This document shows, in pieces, positions 47,376 through 57,111 of a stretch of DNA of 64,000 nucleotides. Positions within the stretch are counted from its first letter, which is position 1, and every line of letters begins with the position of its first letter. The DNA is taken from positions 496,001-560,000 of the forward strand of contig NZ_QRHA01000001.1 in assembly GCF_003367475.1 (NCBI RefSeq), in the 5' to 3' direction. The notes under the pieces were generated by a model. The model saw only the letters and a program-made list of their open reading frames with translations. It did not search any database and had not been told where the DNA came from. The DNA comes from Alteromonas aestuariivivens. Its GTDB lineage: Bacteria; Pseudomonadota; Gammaproteobacteria; Enterobacterales; Alteromonadaceae. Made by a program: the position numbers and the translations under genes.

Positions 47376-50300
47376 ATGAAAGCAACCATGTTGAAAAAAA
47401 AATTTACCTCAATAGTGATAAAAGTTCTGGCTGGCCTGGCATTGCTTTTGGCCAATGCCAGTTTTGCCGAACAGAATATTCGTTTTGATCGTCTGTCGCT
47501 GGTCGATGGATTGTCCCAGGAAAGTGTGCTGGCTTCGTTTCAGGACAGTGATGGATACATGTGGTTTGGTACCCAGGAGGGGCTCAACCGTTTTGACGGG
47601 TATCATTTCACTGTGTATTCCTACAATGACATGCGCCCGGATACGCTCAGTTCCGACTGGGTTTATGACATCAATGAAACACAGGATGGGCTGTTACTGA
47701 TAGCTACCCGGGGCGGGCTGAACGTCTTTGATAAAGCCAGTCAGCTGTTTTCAAATTTTCGTCACGACCCAAATGATACCGCGTCTCTGTCCAATGATAA
47801 CGTGAGGGCCATTCATAAGGACCAGCAGGGGCGAATTTGGCTTGGGACGGACGCAGGGCTTAATAAATTCAATCCTGCTTCCGGTCAGATACAACGGATC
47901 GCCATGCTCGGGTCGCTGGGTGAAAAGGCAAACAAAATACACGCTATAACCGAAGACATTGCCGGCGGATTATGGATTGGCAGTGATGGAGGGGTTTATC
48001 GCTATGATCCCGTGAGCAACAGCCTCTCCGTATCTCCGGATGAATTTGCGCGCATTAGTGGGTTGCAGGCCGGACGTACCCGCTCTTTGATGGTTGACGC
48101 TAACCAGCAGCTTTGGGTCGGTACGTTTGGCTCTGGGGTCGCTGTCATCAATCTGTCGGTTGCCACGGAACCGGCTAGCGAATTTTCCCAGCCGGAAGAC
48201 CTTGCGGGGCTGATTGTGGTGGATATTTTTGAATCCAGAGACAAGAAAGTGTGGCTGGCGACGGATGCCGGTTTATTTAACTGGTCGCCAGTTAGCCAGC
48301 AGTTTGAAGCGATTCGTCATGATCCCAAAGATAGTTACAGTCTGTCAGGAAACAAAATAGCTTCAGTCATGCAGGACAGGGGCGGGGTTTTCTGGGTTGG
48401 TACTTACAGCGGCCTGAACAAATGGAACATCGCTACCGCTAATTTTGCTCACTATCATGTTGGAGACAGGGTTGGCGAAGGTCTCAGCCATAACCACATC
48501 AATACGTTCTGGGACGCCGGTGAGGACCAGGTTTGGGTGGGAACCTACGAGGGTGGTCTGAATCTTCTTGATACCAAAACCGGAAACGCGAAGGTGTATC
48601 TGTCAGACATGGCTAACCCGGAGCAGTCGCTGCAAAGTGACAAGGTAATGGCACTTTTCTCCCGGAATGACAACGAACTTTGGATCGGTTACCGGGATAA
48701 AGGTCTGACCCGTCTGAACCGCCAAACCGGTGAATTTCGTCATTATCGCTTTTCGGATTCTGACCCCTACAGCCTGGGTGCAAACGGGGTTACTGCCTTT
48801 GAGCACGCTGAAGGCGATAATTTCTGGGTTGCTACTTTCAACGGCGGCCTGAATATGTACGATGCCAGAAATGACCGCTTTATCCGCTACCAGAATGATC
48901 CAAATGATCCCCAGTCGCTCAGCAGTAACAAGGTGTTATCGGTAACCCGTGATTCCCGTGGACTGCTGTGGGTGGGAACCTGGGATGGTGGATTGAACGT
49001 TTTTAACCCGGCCACGGAAACATCGTTTCGACTTAATCATGATCCAGACGTTCCAAACTCACTGGGCTCAAATGTAGTCTGGTCTGTTCTGGAAGACAGC
49101 AAAGGCAATATGTGGGTTGGTACGCAAGGCGGAGGCCTTAATTTGCTTAGCGCGAGCAACCGGGCCAATCATCGCTACGAATTCGAACGTTTCAACCGCC
49201 ACTACGGGTTGCCCAGTAACGTGGTTTACGGGGTTCTGGAAGATCAGGATGGCATGCTTTGGATGAGTACCAACCGGGGGATGACCAAATTTGATCCGTC
49301 AGAACGTTCGCTGCTGAATTACGACTCATCCCATGGTTTGCAGGGCAACGAATTTAACGCAGGGGCCTACCACAAAAGCCGGGAAGGACGGTTTTACTTC
49401 GGTGGTACCAATGGTGTAACGGCTTACTATCCTAAGGACATTTCTCCCAATTCCCATGTGCCGCCGGTGGTTTTAACCAAGTTCCAGCGACTCAATGAGA
49501 TTGAGTCGCTGGATGCTTTGCAGCGCCGCCAGGGGCGGGTGGAGGTTTCCCACAAGGATTACCTGATTGCATTTGAGTTTGCCGGCCTGGATTACGCTTC
49601 ACCCAGCAACAACAGGTATGCCTACAAATTGCAGGGGTTTGATAAGGACTGGATTGAAGCCCGAGATATCCGCAAGGCAACATACACCAACCTGCCGGCG
49701 GGCAATTACGTTTTCAAGGTAAAAGCTTCCAACAACGATGGGGTATGGAACCATCAGGGTGCGGACGTCGCATTAACGGTATTGCCTGCTCCCTGGTATT
49801 CCTGGTGGGCCTACACCATCTACAGCCTGTTGATCCTGGGTATGATTTTTTGGTTGTACCGCTCCTACCAGAGCAAACTAACCAAGGAAGCCAACTATCG
49901 TCATGAACTGGAGCTTGAAGTCGCCAAGCGCACCAGTGAACTGAGTGAGGCCAACAAACGGCTGCTGAACGCCAGTGTGACGGACCAGCTTACCGGTTTG
50001 CATAACCGCCGTTACCTTAACAATATCATAGAGCAGCAGACTTCCCGGGTAATGCGGGCGTTTGACAAGGCCAAAAAAGCCGGCAAAGTGTCCGCAACAG
50101 AAGGGCCTAGGCTGTTCTTCCTGATGTTTGATCTCGATGGATTCAAGCCTATTAACGACAACTTTGGGCACGATGCAGGCGATCAGGTCATCATGCAGGT
50201 CAGCGATTTACTGAGGGAGGTATCACGAAGTGCCGATACAGTGATCCGATGGGGAGGCGATGAATTTTTGTTGATTGGTCAGATTCAGTCACTCAGGGAA

Positions 50301-50648
50301 GTGGAGATTCTGTCAGAACGGCTACGTGAGGCCATCGCTAATCATGGCTTCGATATTGGCCTTAAACAAAAAATGTATCTGTCCAGTTCGATTGGTTACA
50401 GCTGTTTCCCTTATTCCCATCACTGTCCGGAGGCGCTTACCTGGGAGCAGGTGCATTTGATTGCTGACAGCGCTCTGTACATGTCCAAGGAAGCGGGGCG
50501 TAATTGTTGGACCGGTCTGGTGCAAAGCAACGACGAAGTGCCATTAAGTGTGATGAATACCCTGACGCATCATCTTCAGGAAGGCGTCGATAAGCGTTAC
50601 ATCAGGGTGCGTCAGCGCAGCTGTCTGAAAAGTGTTGCCACCGAATAA
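47376..50648 (+). CDS. Diguanylate cyclase with two-propeller periplasmic sensor
   Basis: 1090 residues: signal peptide (about 1-31), then about 14 Reg_prop blades (each ending like LWVGTxxGGLNxF, about residues 35-690), which would build two seven-blade propellers. A Y_Y_Y domain follows (about 730-800), then one transmembrane helix (about 807-828), a short coiled coil and a GGDEF domain. The active motif RWGGDEF (960-964) and the inhibitory site R951xxD954 are both intact, so it should make c-di-GMP with feedback control. The propeller design is known from hybrid sensors of polysaccharide use; here the output is c-di-GMP. ATG 47388 is an alternative start. The next gene begins within 25 bases. 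Confidence 0.92.
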   Translation: MKATMLKKKFTSIVIKVLAGLALLLANASFAEQNIRFDRLSLVDGLSQESVLASFQDSDGYMWFGTQEGLNRFDGYHFTVYSYNDMRPDTLSSDWVYDINETQDGLLLIATRGGLNVFDKASQLFSNFRHDPNDTASLSNDNVRAIHKDQQGRIWLGTDAGLNKFNPASGQIQRIAMLGSLGEKANKIHAITEDIAGGLWIGSDGGVYRYDPVSNSLSVSPDEFARISGLQAGRTRSLMVDANQQLWVGTFGSGVAVINLSVATEPASEFSQPEDLAGLIVVDIFESRDKKVWLATDAGLFNWSPVSQQFEAIRHDPKDSYSLSGNKIASVMQDRGGVFWVGTYSGLNKWNIATANFAHYHVGDRVGEGLSHNHINTFWDAGEDQVWVGTYEGGLNLLDTKTGNAKVYLSDMANPEQSLQSDKVMALFSRNDNELWIGYRDKGLTRLNRQTGEFRHYRFSDSDPYSLGANGVTAFEHAEGDNFWVATFNGGLNMYDARNDRFIRYQNDPNDPQSLSSNKVLSVTRDSRGLLWVGTWDGGLNVFNPATETSFRLNHDPDVPNSLGSNVVWSVLEDSKGNMWVGTQGGGLNLLSASNRANHRYEFERFNRHYGLPSNVVYGVLEDQDGMLWMSTNRGMTKFDPSERSLLNYDSSHGLQGNEFNAGAYHKSREGRFYFGGTNGVTAYYPKDISPNSHVPPVVLTKFQRLNEIESLDALQRRQGRVEVSHKDYLIAFEFAGLDYASPSNNRYAYKLQGFDKDWIEARDIRKATYTNLPAGNYVFKVKASNNDGVWNHQGADVALTVLPAPWYSWWAYTIYSLLILGMIFWLYRSYQSKLTKEANYRHELELEVAKRTSELSEANKRLLNASVTDQLTGLHNRRYLNNIIEQQTSRVMRAFDKAKKAGKVSATEGPRLFFLMFDLDGFKPINDNFGHDAGDQVIMQVSDLLREVSRSADTVIRWGGDEFLLIGQIQSLREVEILSERLREAIANHGFDIGLKQKMYLSSSIGYSCFPYSHHCPEALTWEQVHLIADSALYMSKEAGRNCWTGLVQSNDEVPLSVMNTLTHHLQEGVDKRYIRVRQRSCLKSVATE

Positions 50649-50670
50649 GCCGATTACCACAAGGATCCCT

Positions 50671-52452
50671 ATGCGATTTGAGCAAAGCGGTAACTCACTT
50701 AAGGTTCTGATTTGTGCGAGTAAAACCTGCAGGGAACTCGCTGCGTTACTGAGCACGCCGGTAAACTGGGAGGCTGAGCATGTCTTCTGCGCAGCAACAG
50801 CCTTAAGTTACCTCGAAGGGGAATATCCTGCGCTGGTATTGATTGATCAGGCATTCAATGGCAATGGATTTGCATTCTGCCGTGAAATCCGTGGTAAGCG
50901 TGGTTTCGCTGAACAGCCGGTTTTGATGCTGGTGGACGAGGCTGACAACAACACCATTGAGGCATTGCGGGAAAGTGGAGCCTCAGAATTTTATGCCCTC
51001 AATTACGGGTCACCTTCGGCGTTGGGCTTTCGCATTGAACAGATGCTCAGGTGTGCCCGGACCCGGCATCAGCAGTCCCCGCAAGTGGAAGAAATAGACA
51101 CCCGCCATATTGATTCGCTAACCGGTCTGTTGAATCGACGACATTTCAAATACCAGTTTGAACAATGTCTTAAACAGGCCTCGGATCAACGTATCGGTGG
51201 CGCAGTGATGCTGGTGGATGTGGACGACTTCAAACGGGTCAACAGTTCCTTTGATTACCAGACCGGTGACTATATTCTTAAAGTGCTGGCGCGCAGGCTG
51301 GCTTCGGTGATCCGCGACAGCGACATGATTATGCGCGATGTCAGCCACGTGCAGTCGCAACAAATCCTGGCCCGAATGGGGGGGGATGAATTTACGTTAT
51401 ACATAGATGGGGTGAGTGAGGTCAGTACCTTGCTGTCAATTGCTAACCGATTGCTGGAAGCGATTTCTGTTCCATTGGTGTTAGACGGTTACGAGATGGT
51501 GATGTCGGCCAGTATTGGTGTGGCAGTCTTTTATGAAGATGGTGAGAAGGTGGATACCTTGTTGCGCAAAGCCGAACAGGCGATGTACGCATCAAAATCC
51601 TGCCCGGGGGATCCAATCACATTTTATAACCCGAATATGGAATCTGCGGCCCGAACCCGCTTACTACTGGAATCGGAAATGCGTAAAGCGCTGGAATGCG
51701 GCCAGTTTTCCCTGCACTATCAACCGCAGGTTAACGCCAGCACCGGTGATGTGACGCGTATGGAAGCTTTGTGCCGATGGCAACATGCGGAATTTGGCTT
51801 TATTCCTCCGGATGAATTTATTCCCATAGCGGAAGAGTCGGGCTTGATCGCGATGCTGGGGGACTGGGTTCTGGCTCAGGTTTGTCGGCAGATTCGAACC
51901 TGGTTGTCTGAGGGGGTGAACTGTCAGCGGGTGGCGGTGAATGTGTCGGCATTGCAGTTTTTTAAGTCGGATTTCGTTGAGAAAGTCGCTAATACGCTGA
52001 AATTTTATGGCGTTGACGGCAGTTTTATTGAGCTGGAACTGACCGAAAGCATTATTATGAGTGATGTGAATGAAAATATAAGCCGGCTTAAAAGTCTGAA
52101 GGAATTGGGGATCACCCTTGCGATAGACGATTTCGGAACCGGTTACTCTTCATTAAGTTACCTTAAGCATTTGCCAATCGATACGCTCAAGATCGAAAAA
52201 TCATTTGTTTCTCAGATTGCGGAAAATGCGCCTGACCTGGCAATTATTGAAGCCATACTTGCTTTGGCGAACCGATTGGATTTCGATGTGGTTGCCGAGG
52301 GTGTTGAAGAGCCCGCGCAACTGGCCTTTTTGCAGGCCAAAGGGTGCGATTTTTATCAGGGGTATCTGTACAGCCGGCCCCTTCCTGCATTGCAGGCGGC
52401 CACCTGTTTTACACCTCACAAAACGCGAATTTCGGCCTGCCCGGCTCTATAA
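50671..52452 (+). CDS. Receiver-like/GGDEF/EAL protein
   Basis: 593 residues. Residues 9-125 resemble a response-regulator receiver: the phospho-Asp candidate is Asp59 (ALVLIDQ), but the acidic pair and the conserved lysine are not seen, so phosphorylation is doubtful. The GGDEF domain (about 143-320) has an intact ARMGGDEF motif and R215xxD218, with 18 residues instead of the usual five between them. The EAL domain (about 330-580) has EALCRW, NVSALQF, DDFGTGYSSL and AEGVEE, so phosphodiesterase activity is likely. ATG 50671 with AAGGAT upstream is preferred; the frame extends 13 codons into the preceding gene. Probably cotranscribed with the cyclase. Confidence 0.9.
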   Translation: MRFEQSGNSLKVLICASKTCRELAALLSTPVNWEAEHVFCAATALSYLEGEYPALVLIDQAFNGNGFAFCREIRGKRGFAEQPVLMLVDEADNNTIEALRESGASEFYALNYGSPSALGFRIEQMLRCARTRHQQSPQVEEIDTRHIDSLTGLLNRRHFKYQFEQCLKQASDQRIGGAVMLVDVDDFKRVNSSFDYQTGDYILKVLARRLASVIRDSDMIMRDVSHVQSQQILARMGGDEFTLYIDGVSEVSTLLSIANRLLEAISVPLVLDGYEMVMSASIGVAVFYEDGEKVDTLLRKAEQAMYASKSCPGDPITFYNPNMESAARTRLLLESEMRKALECGQFSLHYQPQVNASTGDVTRMEALCRWQHAEFGFIPPDEFIPIAEESGLIAMLGDWVLAQVCRQIRTWLSEGVNCQRVAVNVSALQFFKSDFVEKVANTLKFYGVDGSFIELELTESIIMSDVNENISRLKSLKELGITLAIDDFGTGYSSLSYLKHLPIDTLKIEKSFVSQIAENAPDLAIIEAILALANRLDFDVVAEGVEEPAQLAFLQAKGCDFYQGYLYSRPLPALQAATCFTPHKTRISACPAL

Positions 52453-52484
52453 AACGGCAAATAGCGGCAAACTTGTTAGCTGAA

Positions 52485-55451
52485 TCAGTTCAGGGCTTTG
52501 GCAGTGAAGACCGGATTATTCTGCTGTCTATGAGTGAGCTTTTTTTTCCATTTGTAAAGTGTGGGCTCACTTACACCAAGGATTTCCGCTGCCAGTGACA
52601 TGGAGCTGGGGTTGGACGCCAGTAATTGTTGCAACAGGCACAATTTCAGGGTGTCCAAGCATCCGTCAATAATACACTTGCCTTGGGCTATGGGAGCCAG
52701 GGCTTTTTGAACCTCAGCCCAGGCCGGCGGGCGATCGCTTCCATTCTGACCAATCTTGTCAATCCTGCGACGCGCTGTACTTTGTGACATATGCAACTGA
52801 ATGGCGGTGGCCTTCACATTACCTTGCTGCTGAACAAAGGTTTGCTGGAGGATTTCGTCCTCCAGCCAGATTCCAACGGGTGAGTGGAAGAATACGGCGC
52901 TGCTTTGTATCTGCTGAAGTACCTCCTTCAGTGCCTCACTGACTTTGGTGAGGCAGGCTTGAGAGTCAGCTTCCGGCAGTGAGAACCCAGCAGCCACATC
53001 ACAGGGCGCCTGTTGTATTTCCTGCGTTTTCCCCGTTGATGGGATTGGCGGTGGAAAGTGGTTTGTTGAAGTAAAAAGGGCTGGATTATCTGAGTTGGAG
53101 GGAAGCGTAGCTGCAGTCTGTGGATCTAAATTCAGGTCCTGCCAACGAATTTCCTGGGTGTCGGTGAGCAATGCGGCTTGCATCAGTCTGTTTTCCAGTT
53201 CACGAATATTTCCGGGCCAATCGTACTGCTGCATTTTGGCCAGAGCCTGTTCAGAAAGAAATTTATTCTCGTTATCGTACTGCTTGGCGTAGCGATTTAA
53301 AAAATGCCGTGCCAATAGCGGTATGTCTTCCTTGCGCTCGCGCAGTGGCGGTGAGTGCAGGGTGACTACATTCAGCCGGTAGTACAGGTCTTTGCGAAAA
53401 CGCCCCTGCTGCACTTCATGCATCAGATCCCGGTTGGTTACTGCAATGATTTTTACATCAACCCGGATATACTCGTGGCTGCCCACGGGAGTAAAATGCT
53501 TTTCCTGAACAAAGCGCAGTAATTTGGTTTGCATCGCCAGAGGCAACTCGCCAATTTCGTCCAGTGCCAGAACGCCTCCATCCGCTTCCTGGAATTTTCC
53601 GCGGCTACTTTTTTGCGCACCAGTAAAAGCTCCTTTGGCATGACCGAATAATTCAGACTCAATCAGGGTTTCCGGGATGGAACCGCAATCCACAATCACA
53701 AAAGGTTTTTCACGTCGTGGGCTGAATTTGTGTATGGCGTGCATAAGGCGTTCTTTGCCGGTTCCACTTTCGCCCAAAATCAGCACTGTGGTGTCGGTAA
53801 GTGCGGCGCGCTTGGCCTGACGCATCAGATGATGCATGGACTCAGAGCGAAACACCATCAGGCTGGATTTGATATTTTCTTTCAGTTCTTCCAGCTCAGT
53901 TTGCAGGCGTTCTTTTTGGGTCACCAGTTGTTTGTTGAACTGGGCTTCCAGCCGGGCTCGCCGCAATGCCTTACCCATTTGCCGGGTCAGTCCGCAAAGC
54001 AGAACTTTGGTGTCCTGGGTAACACTGAAGCGGTTGGGGTGAGCTCTGAAATAGAAGAAGTCTTCGGTTTCCATGCTTAACGGGATCAGCACGGCAATCA
54101 CGTCGTTATCCTCGAATTCTGCAATTTGCTGAGACTGGGTGAGATTTGAGGTCAGAGACTCAAGTATTGCGTGATGATGCGCATGTTCCGCAGCAAAAGG
54201 AACCGCTTCATCATTATTGTTGATTTCATAAAGCAACAGGGAATCGGGGTGCTGCGAGGGGGTGTAAAGCCCTGCAATATGAAAATCAAAGGTTTGTGCC
54301 AAACGATGGATGACCTGTTGCAGTAACGCCTGGAAGTCATTCTCGTCAGCAATGATTGAAGATATATCCCATAACAGCAACATATTGCGGTAATCGGTCA
54401 CGGTGTCGGCGGTGAATATTCCGCCTAAATAACCAAATTGTGTCGCTTCCAGGGAAAAGTGTCCGCTTTTCCAACTGGTAATGGAAGGCTCAGATTGTTG
54501 CTGGGCCGCCTTGAGGGCCTGGTCGGCGCGTGAAATCAGGATCCCGGCTTTCTCGCTGCTTGATTTAATGCTCTCGTCAAACATAAGGGTAGCCAGTCCC
54601 GTGCTGAAGCAAAGTGAGACGGCATTGTCGAGGTATTGCTGGCTTTGAAGACTGTCCTGGAGCTTGCGGGCAACCTGTTCAGTTTCATCGGCGTGGTTTA
54701 CCGGCAAACCCACGCCAAACAGGGCTCCGCCAAATCGACACAGCAGGTCCTCATTGCGGGTAACCCGTTTGAGCTGGGCTGAAATTTCCGTGATAACCCG
54801 GTCACCGGCTGCATGGCCAAACTTCTGATTAATGCTGTGAAAGTCCCGACAGTGAATCATTATCAGCCCCACTGAATGATGCTCACACAATAACCCCAGT
54901 TCACTTTGCAGTACTACACGGGAGTTGAGTTGCGTAAGGGGATCTGAAAGCAGACTGTTGTGGCTCACCATCAGCCTGAGAAGCTGGGTATGAGTGTCGA
55001 GCAGGCGCAAAAAATTTTGCCGCTGGTGTGCGAATTCCGGATGATCAATGCCGCTTAGCAGCCACCCTGGCGGAGGGCCATCAAAAGTAAGACACAGCCA
55101 GCATGGCCTGGATGAAGTATGCTGTGCCGGAGTCTGGCGCCTGGAATGCGGATATTCCTCTGCCTTGACAAGGTTGGGTCGAGGTGGCGCCTGTTGGCCT
55201 ATCTCAACAAGCAGCAGATTATCCTGACAGCGGTAAAAACGGTAATTTTTGCATGGGGAAACGTAGTATTCCTCGGCTTTATAAAGCAGCGACTCCACAC
55301 GCACACACACAGGGGGCTGAGGTATGTGGGGCGGGGCCCATAATCGTGGATGGTGAGCAGAAAGGGCTGGACATTCCAGCACCGCGCCCAGCGCATTAGC
55401 GGAAAATCGAATGTTCTCAAGGTGCGCTTGACATACATCTACTGGCCGCAC
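52485..55451 (-). CDS. Sigma-54 enhancer-binding protein with degenerate GGDEF and GAF domains
   Basis: 988 residues. Order: unassigned N-terminus (1-165); GGDEF-like domain (about 167-318, DPLTQLNSR) whose active motif is GGALF (241-245) while the I-site R232xxD235 is kept; GAF-like domain (about 370-500); coiled coil (505-530); AAA+ domain (535-765) with Walker A GESGTGKE (560-567), GAFTGA (607-612) and LALDEIGE; a linker; a Fis-type HTH (about 865-900); and a second HTH (about 938-972, LAAEILGVSEPTLYKW). It should activate sigma-54 polymerase. The start is GTG 55451 with AAGGA upstream; an in-frame stop just before it excludes longer forms. A c-di-GMP input is inferred. Confidence 0.9.
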   Translation of the reverse strand: MRPVDVCQAHLENIRFSANALGAVLECPALSAHHPRLWAPPHIPQPPVCVRVESLLYKAEEYYVSPCKNYRFYRCQDNLLLVEIGQQAPPRPNLVKAEEYPHSRRQTPAQHTSSRPCWLCLTFDGPPPGWLLSGIDHPEFAHQRQNFLRLLDTHTQLLRLMVSHNSLLSDPLTQLNSRVVLQSELGLLCEHHSVGLIMIHCRDFHSINQKFGHAAGDRVITEISAQLKRVTRNEDLLCRFGGALFGVGLPVNHADETEQVARKLQDSLQSQQYLDNAVSLCFSTGLATLMFDESIKSSSEKAGILISRADQALKAAQQQSEPSITSWKSGHFSLEATQFGYLGGIFTADTVTDYRNMLLLWDISSIIADENDFQALLQQVIHRLAQTFDFHIAGLYTPSQHPDSLLLYEINNNDEAVPFAAEHAHHHAILESLTSNLTQSQQIAEFEDNDVIAVLIPLSMETEDFFYFRAHPNRFSVTQDTKVLLCGLTRQMGKALRRARLEAQFNKQLVTQKERLQTELEELKENIKSSLMVFRSESMHHLMRQAKRAALTDTTVLILGESGTGKERLMHAIHKFSPRREKPFVIVDCGSIPETLIESELFGHAKGAFTGAQKSSRGKFQEADGGVLALDEIGELPLAMQTKLLRFVQEKHFTPVGSHEYIRVDVKIIAVTNRDLMHEVQQGRFRKDLYYRLNVVTLHSPPLRERKEDIPLLARHFLNRYAKQYDNENKFLSEQALAKMQQYDWPGNIRELENRLMQAALLTDTQEIRWQDLNLDPQTAATLPSNSDNPALFTSTNHFPPPIPSTGKTQEIQQAPCDVAAGFSLPEADSQACLTKVSEALKEVLQQIQSSAVFFHSPVGIWLEDEILQQTFVQQQGNVKATAIQLHMSQSTARRRIDKIGQNGSDRPPAWAEVQKALAPIAQGKCIIDGCLDTLKLCLLQQLLASNPSSMSLAAEILGVSEPTLYKWKKKLTHRQQNNPVFTAKALN

Positions 55452-55495
55452 GTTTCATCCTTAACTGCATGAGGTTACTAAGCGTTCGCGGGAAT

Positions 55496-55510
55496 CGTTG
55501 TCAGACAACG
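55496..55510 (-). promoter_or_regulatory. Palindrome in the activator leader
   Basis: CGTTGTC-A-GACAACG is a perfect 15-base palindrome about 20-35 bases after the predicted start of the activator transcript. It could be a repressor or autoregulatory site, or an RNA hairpin. Confidence 0.45.
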
Positions 55511-55535
55511 CGTGAGTTTCATGTAAACAGTTTGT

Positions 55536-55565
55536 TATTTACCTACAGGGCGAGACAGTTGTCAA
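55536..55565 (-). promoter_or_regulatory. Promoter of the sigma-54 activator gene
   Basis: On the minus strand, a perfect TTGACA (55565-55560) and TAAATA (55541-55536) are 18 bases apart; start near 55529, about 78 bases before the GTG. Confidence 0.6.
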
Positions 55566-55578
55566 TGCATAAATATAC

Positions 55579-55607
55579 TCGACTCAGCAAAGTGCTGACT
55601 GTATACT
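55579..55607 (+). promoter_or_regulatory. Candidate promoter of tig
   Basis: TCGACT (55579-55584) and TATACT (55602-55607) at 17 bases. The start would be about 150 bases before tig; other promoters nearer the gene cannot be excluded. Confidence 0.4.
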
Positions 55608-55766
55608 ACTGCGTCTTTTTTTAACCAATGTAGTTAACCTACGGTTTATACCAGCGGTTTATTATCGTTGAATTATGCCTCTCTCCCGGTTGTGGTGGGC
55701 GAAGAGCCTGGCTGGGCAGGGAGGGGAATATAAACGTCTGATAAGGCGTCAAGTTGAGGTAACACA

Positions 55767-57071
55767 ATGCAAGTTTCAGTCGAGACGACCCAGGGTTTAG
55801 AACGCCGTCTTACTATTACCGTACCTGCTGAGTCCATTGACTCTGCGGTTAAATCCCGTTTGCAGCAACTGGCGAAAACACAGCGCATTAATGGTTTTCG
55901 TCCTGGCAAGGTGCCAGTGAGTGTAATCGCAAAGCGTTACGGCCAGGCAGTCCGTCAGGAAATCGCTGGCGACGTTATGCAGCGTAATTTCTATCAGGCT
56001 ATCGTGCAGGAAAAAATTAACCCGGCGGGTATGCCAAAATTCGAACTGACCAAAGATCAGGATGGCGAAGACCTGGAATTTGTGGCTGCGTTTGAAGTTT
56101 ACCCGGAAGTAGAAGTTAAGGGTGTTGATGAGATCGAAATTGAAAAGCCGGTAGTTGAAATTACCGATGCTGACCTCGATAGCATGATGGAAACTCTGCA
56201 GAAGCAGCACGCCAGCTGGAAAGAAGTTAAGCGCAAAGCCAAGAAAGATGATCGTATCGTTATTGATTTCGTTGGAAAAATTGACGGCGAAGAATTTGAC
56301 GGCGGCAAAGCAGAAGACTTCACCCTGGAATTGGGCAAAGGCCGAATGATTCCTGGTTTCGAAAAGCCACTGGTGGGTGCCAAAGCTGGCGAAGAAGTGA
56401 AAGTCGAAGTGACTTTCCCTGAAGATTACCACGCCGAAGCATTGAAAGGTAAAGATGCCGTTTTTGACGTTACCGTGAAAAAGGTTGAAGGCCAGCAACT
56501 GCCAGAAGTTGATGATGAATTTGCCAAACTGTTCGGTGTTGACGAAGGTGGCGTTGACGCGCTGAAAACTGAAGTTCGCAAGAACATGCAGCGTGAACTT
56601 GATCAGACTTTGAAAGCCAAAGTTAAAGAAGACGTAATTGCCAAGCTGCTTGAGAAAAACGAATTTGATATTCCTCAGGCACTGATTGACCAGGAAGTTA
56701 ACGCCCTGCGTGAGCAGGCCAAGCAGCGTTTCAGCCAGCAGGGCGGTGGTCAGAACCTGCCGGAACTGCCAGCGGAACTGTTTGCTGACAATGCCAAGCG
56801 CCGTGTTAGCATTGGTCTGCTGTTAGGTGAAATCATCAAGGTTAACGAACTGAAAGCTGACGAAAACAAGGTTAACGAACTGATCGAAACCTCCGCTTCT
56901 GCTTATGAAGATCCACAGGAAGTTATTGAATATTACAAAAATAATCAGGAACTGATGCAGCAAATGCAAAACGTGGCTCTGGAAGAGCAGGCGATTGAAT
57001 GGGTATTGGAAAAAGCCAAAACTCAGGAAGTCAGCAAAGGTTTTGACGAGGTTATGAACAAACAGGCGTAA
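55767..57071 (+). CDS. tig: Trigger factor
   Basis: A 434-residue ribosome-bound chaperone with peptidyl-prolyl isomerase activity. The N-terminal ribosome-docking signature is GFRPGKVP (about residues 44-51); the FKBP-type domain lies at about 160-240 ([19 protein letters not shown]); the rest is the helical substrate cradle. TTGAGG precedes the ATG. Located before clpP-clpX-lon as in E. coli, the usual folding/proteolysis cluster. Confidence 0.97.
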   Translation: MQVSVETTQGLERRLTITVPAESIDSAVKSRLQQLAKTQRINGFRPGKVPVSVIAKRYGQAVRQEIAGDVMQRNFYQAIVQEKINPAGMPKFELTKDQDGEDLEFVAAFEVYPEVEVKGVDEIEIEKPVVEITDADLDSMMETLQKQHASWKEVKRKAKKDDRIVIDFVGKIDGEEFDGGKAEDFTLELGKGRMIPGFEKPLVGAKAGEEVKVEVTFPEDYHAEALKGKDAVFDVTVKKVEGQQLPEVDDEFAKLFGVDEGGVDALKTEVRKNMQRELDQTLKAKVKEDVIAKLLEKNEFDIPQALIDQEVNALREQAKQRFSQQGGGQNLPELPAELFADNAKRRVSIGLLLGEIIKVNELKADENKVNELIETSASAYEDPQEVIEYYKNNQELMQQMQNVALEEQAIEWVLEKAKTQEVSKGFDEVMNKQA

Positions 57072-57111
57072 TTTTTCACTGCCTGATTGACTTAACCTGT
57101 CAGCAACTGCT

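Larger units (their letters stand above)
55452..55766. other. 315-base divergent promoter region between the sigma-54 activator and tig
   Basis: Contains back-to-back promoter matches (55536-55565 leftward, 55579-55607 rightward) and two inverted repeats (55496-55510; TCAGCA 55584-55589 with TGCTGA 55593-55598). The tig leader of about 150 bases has no gene. Confidence 0.6.
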
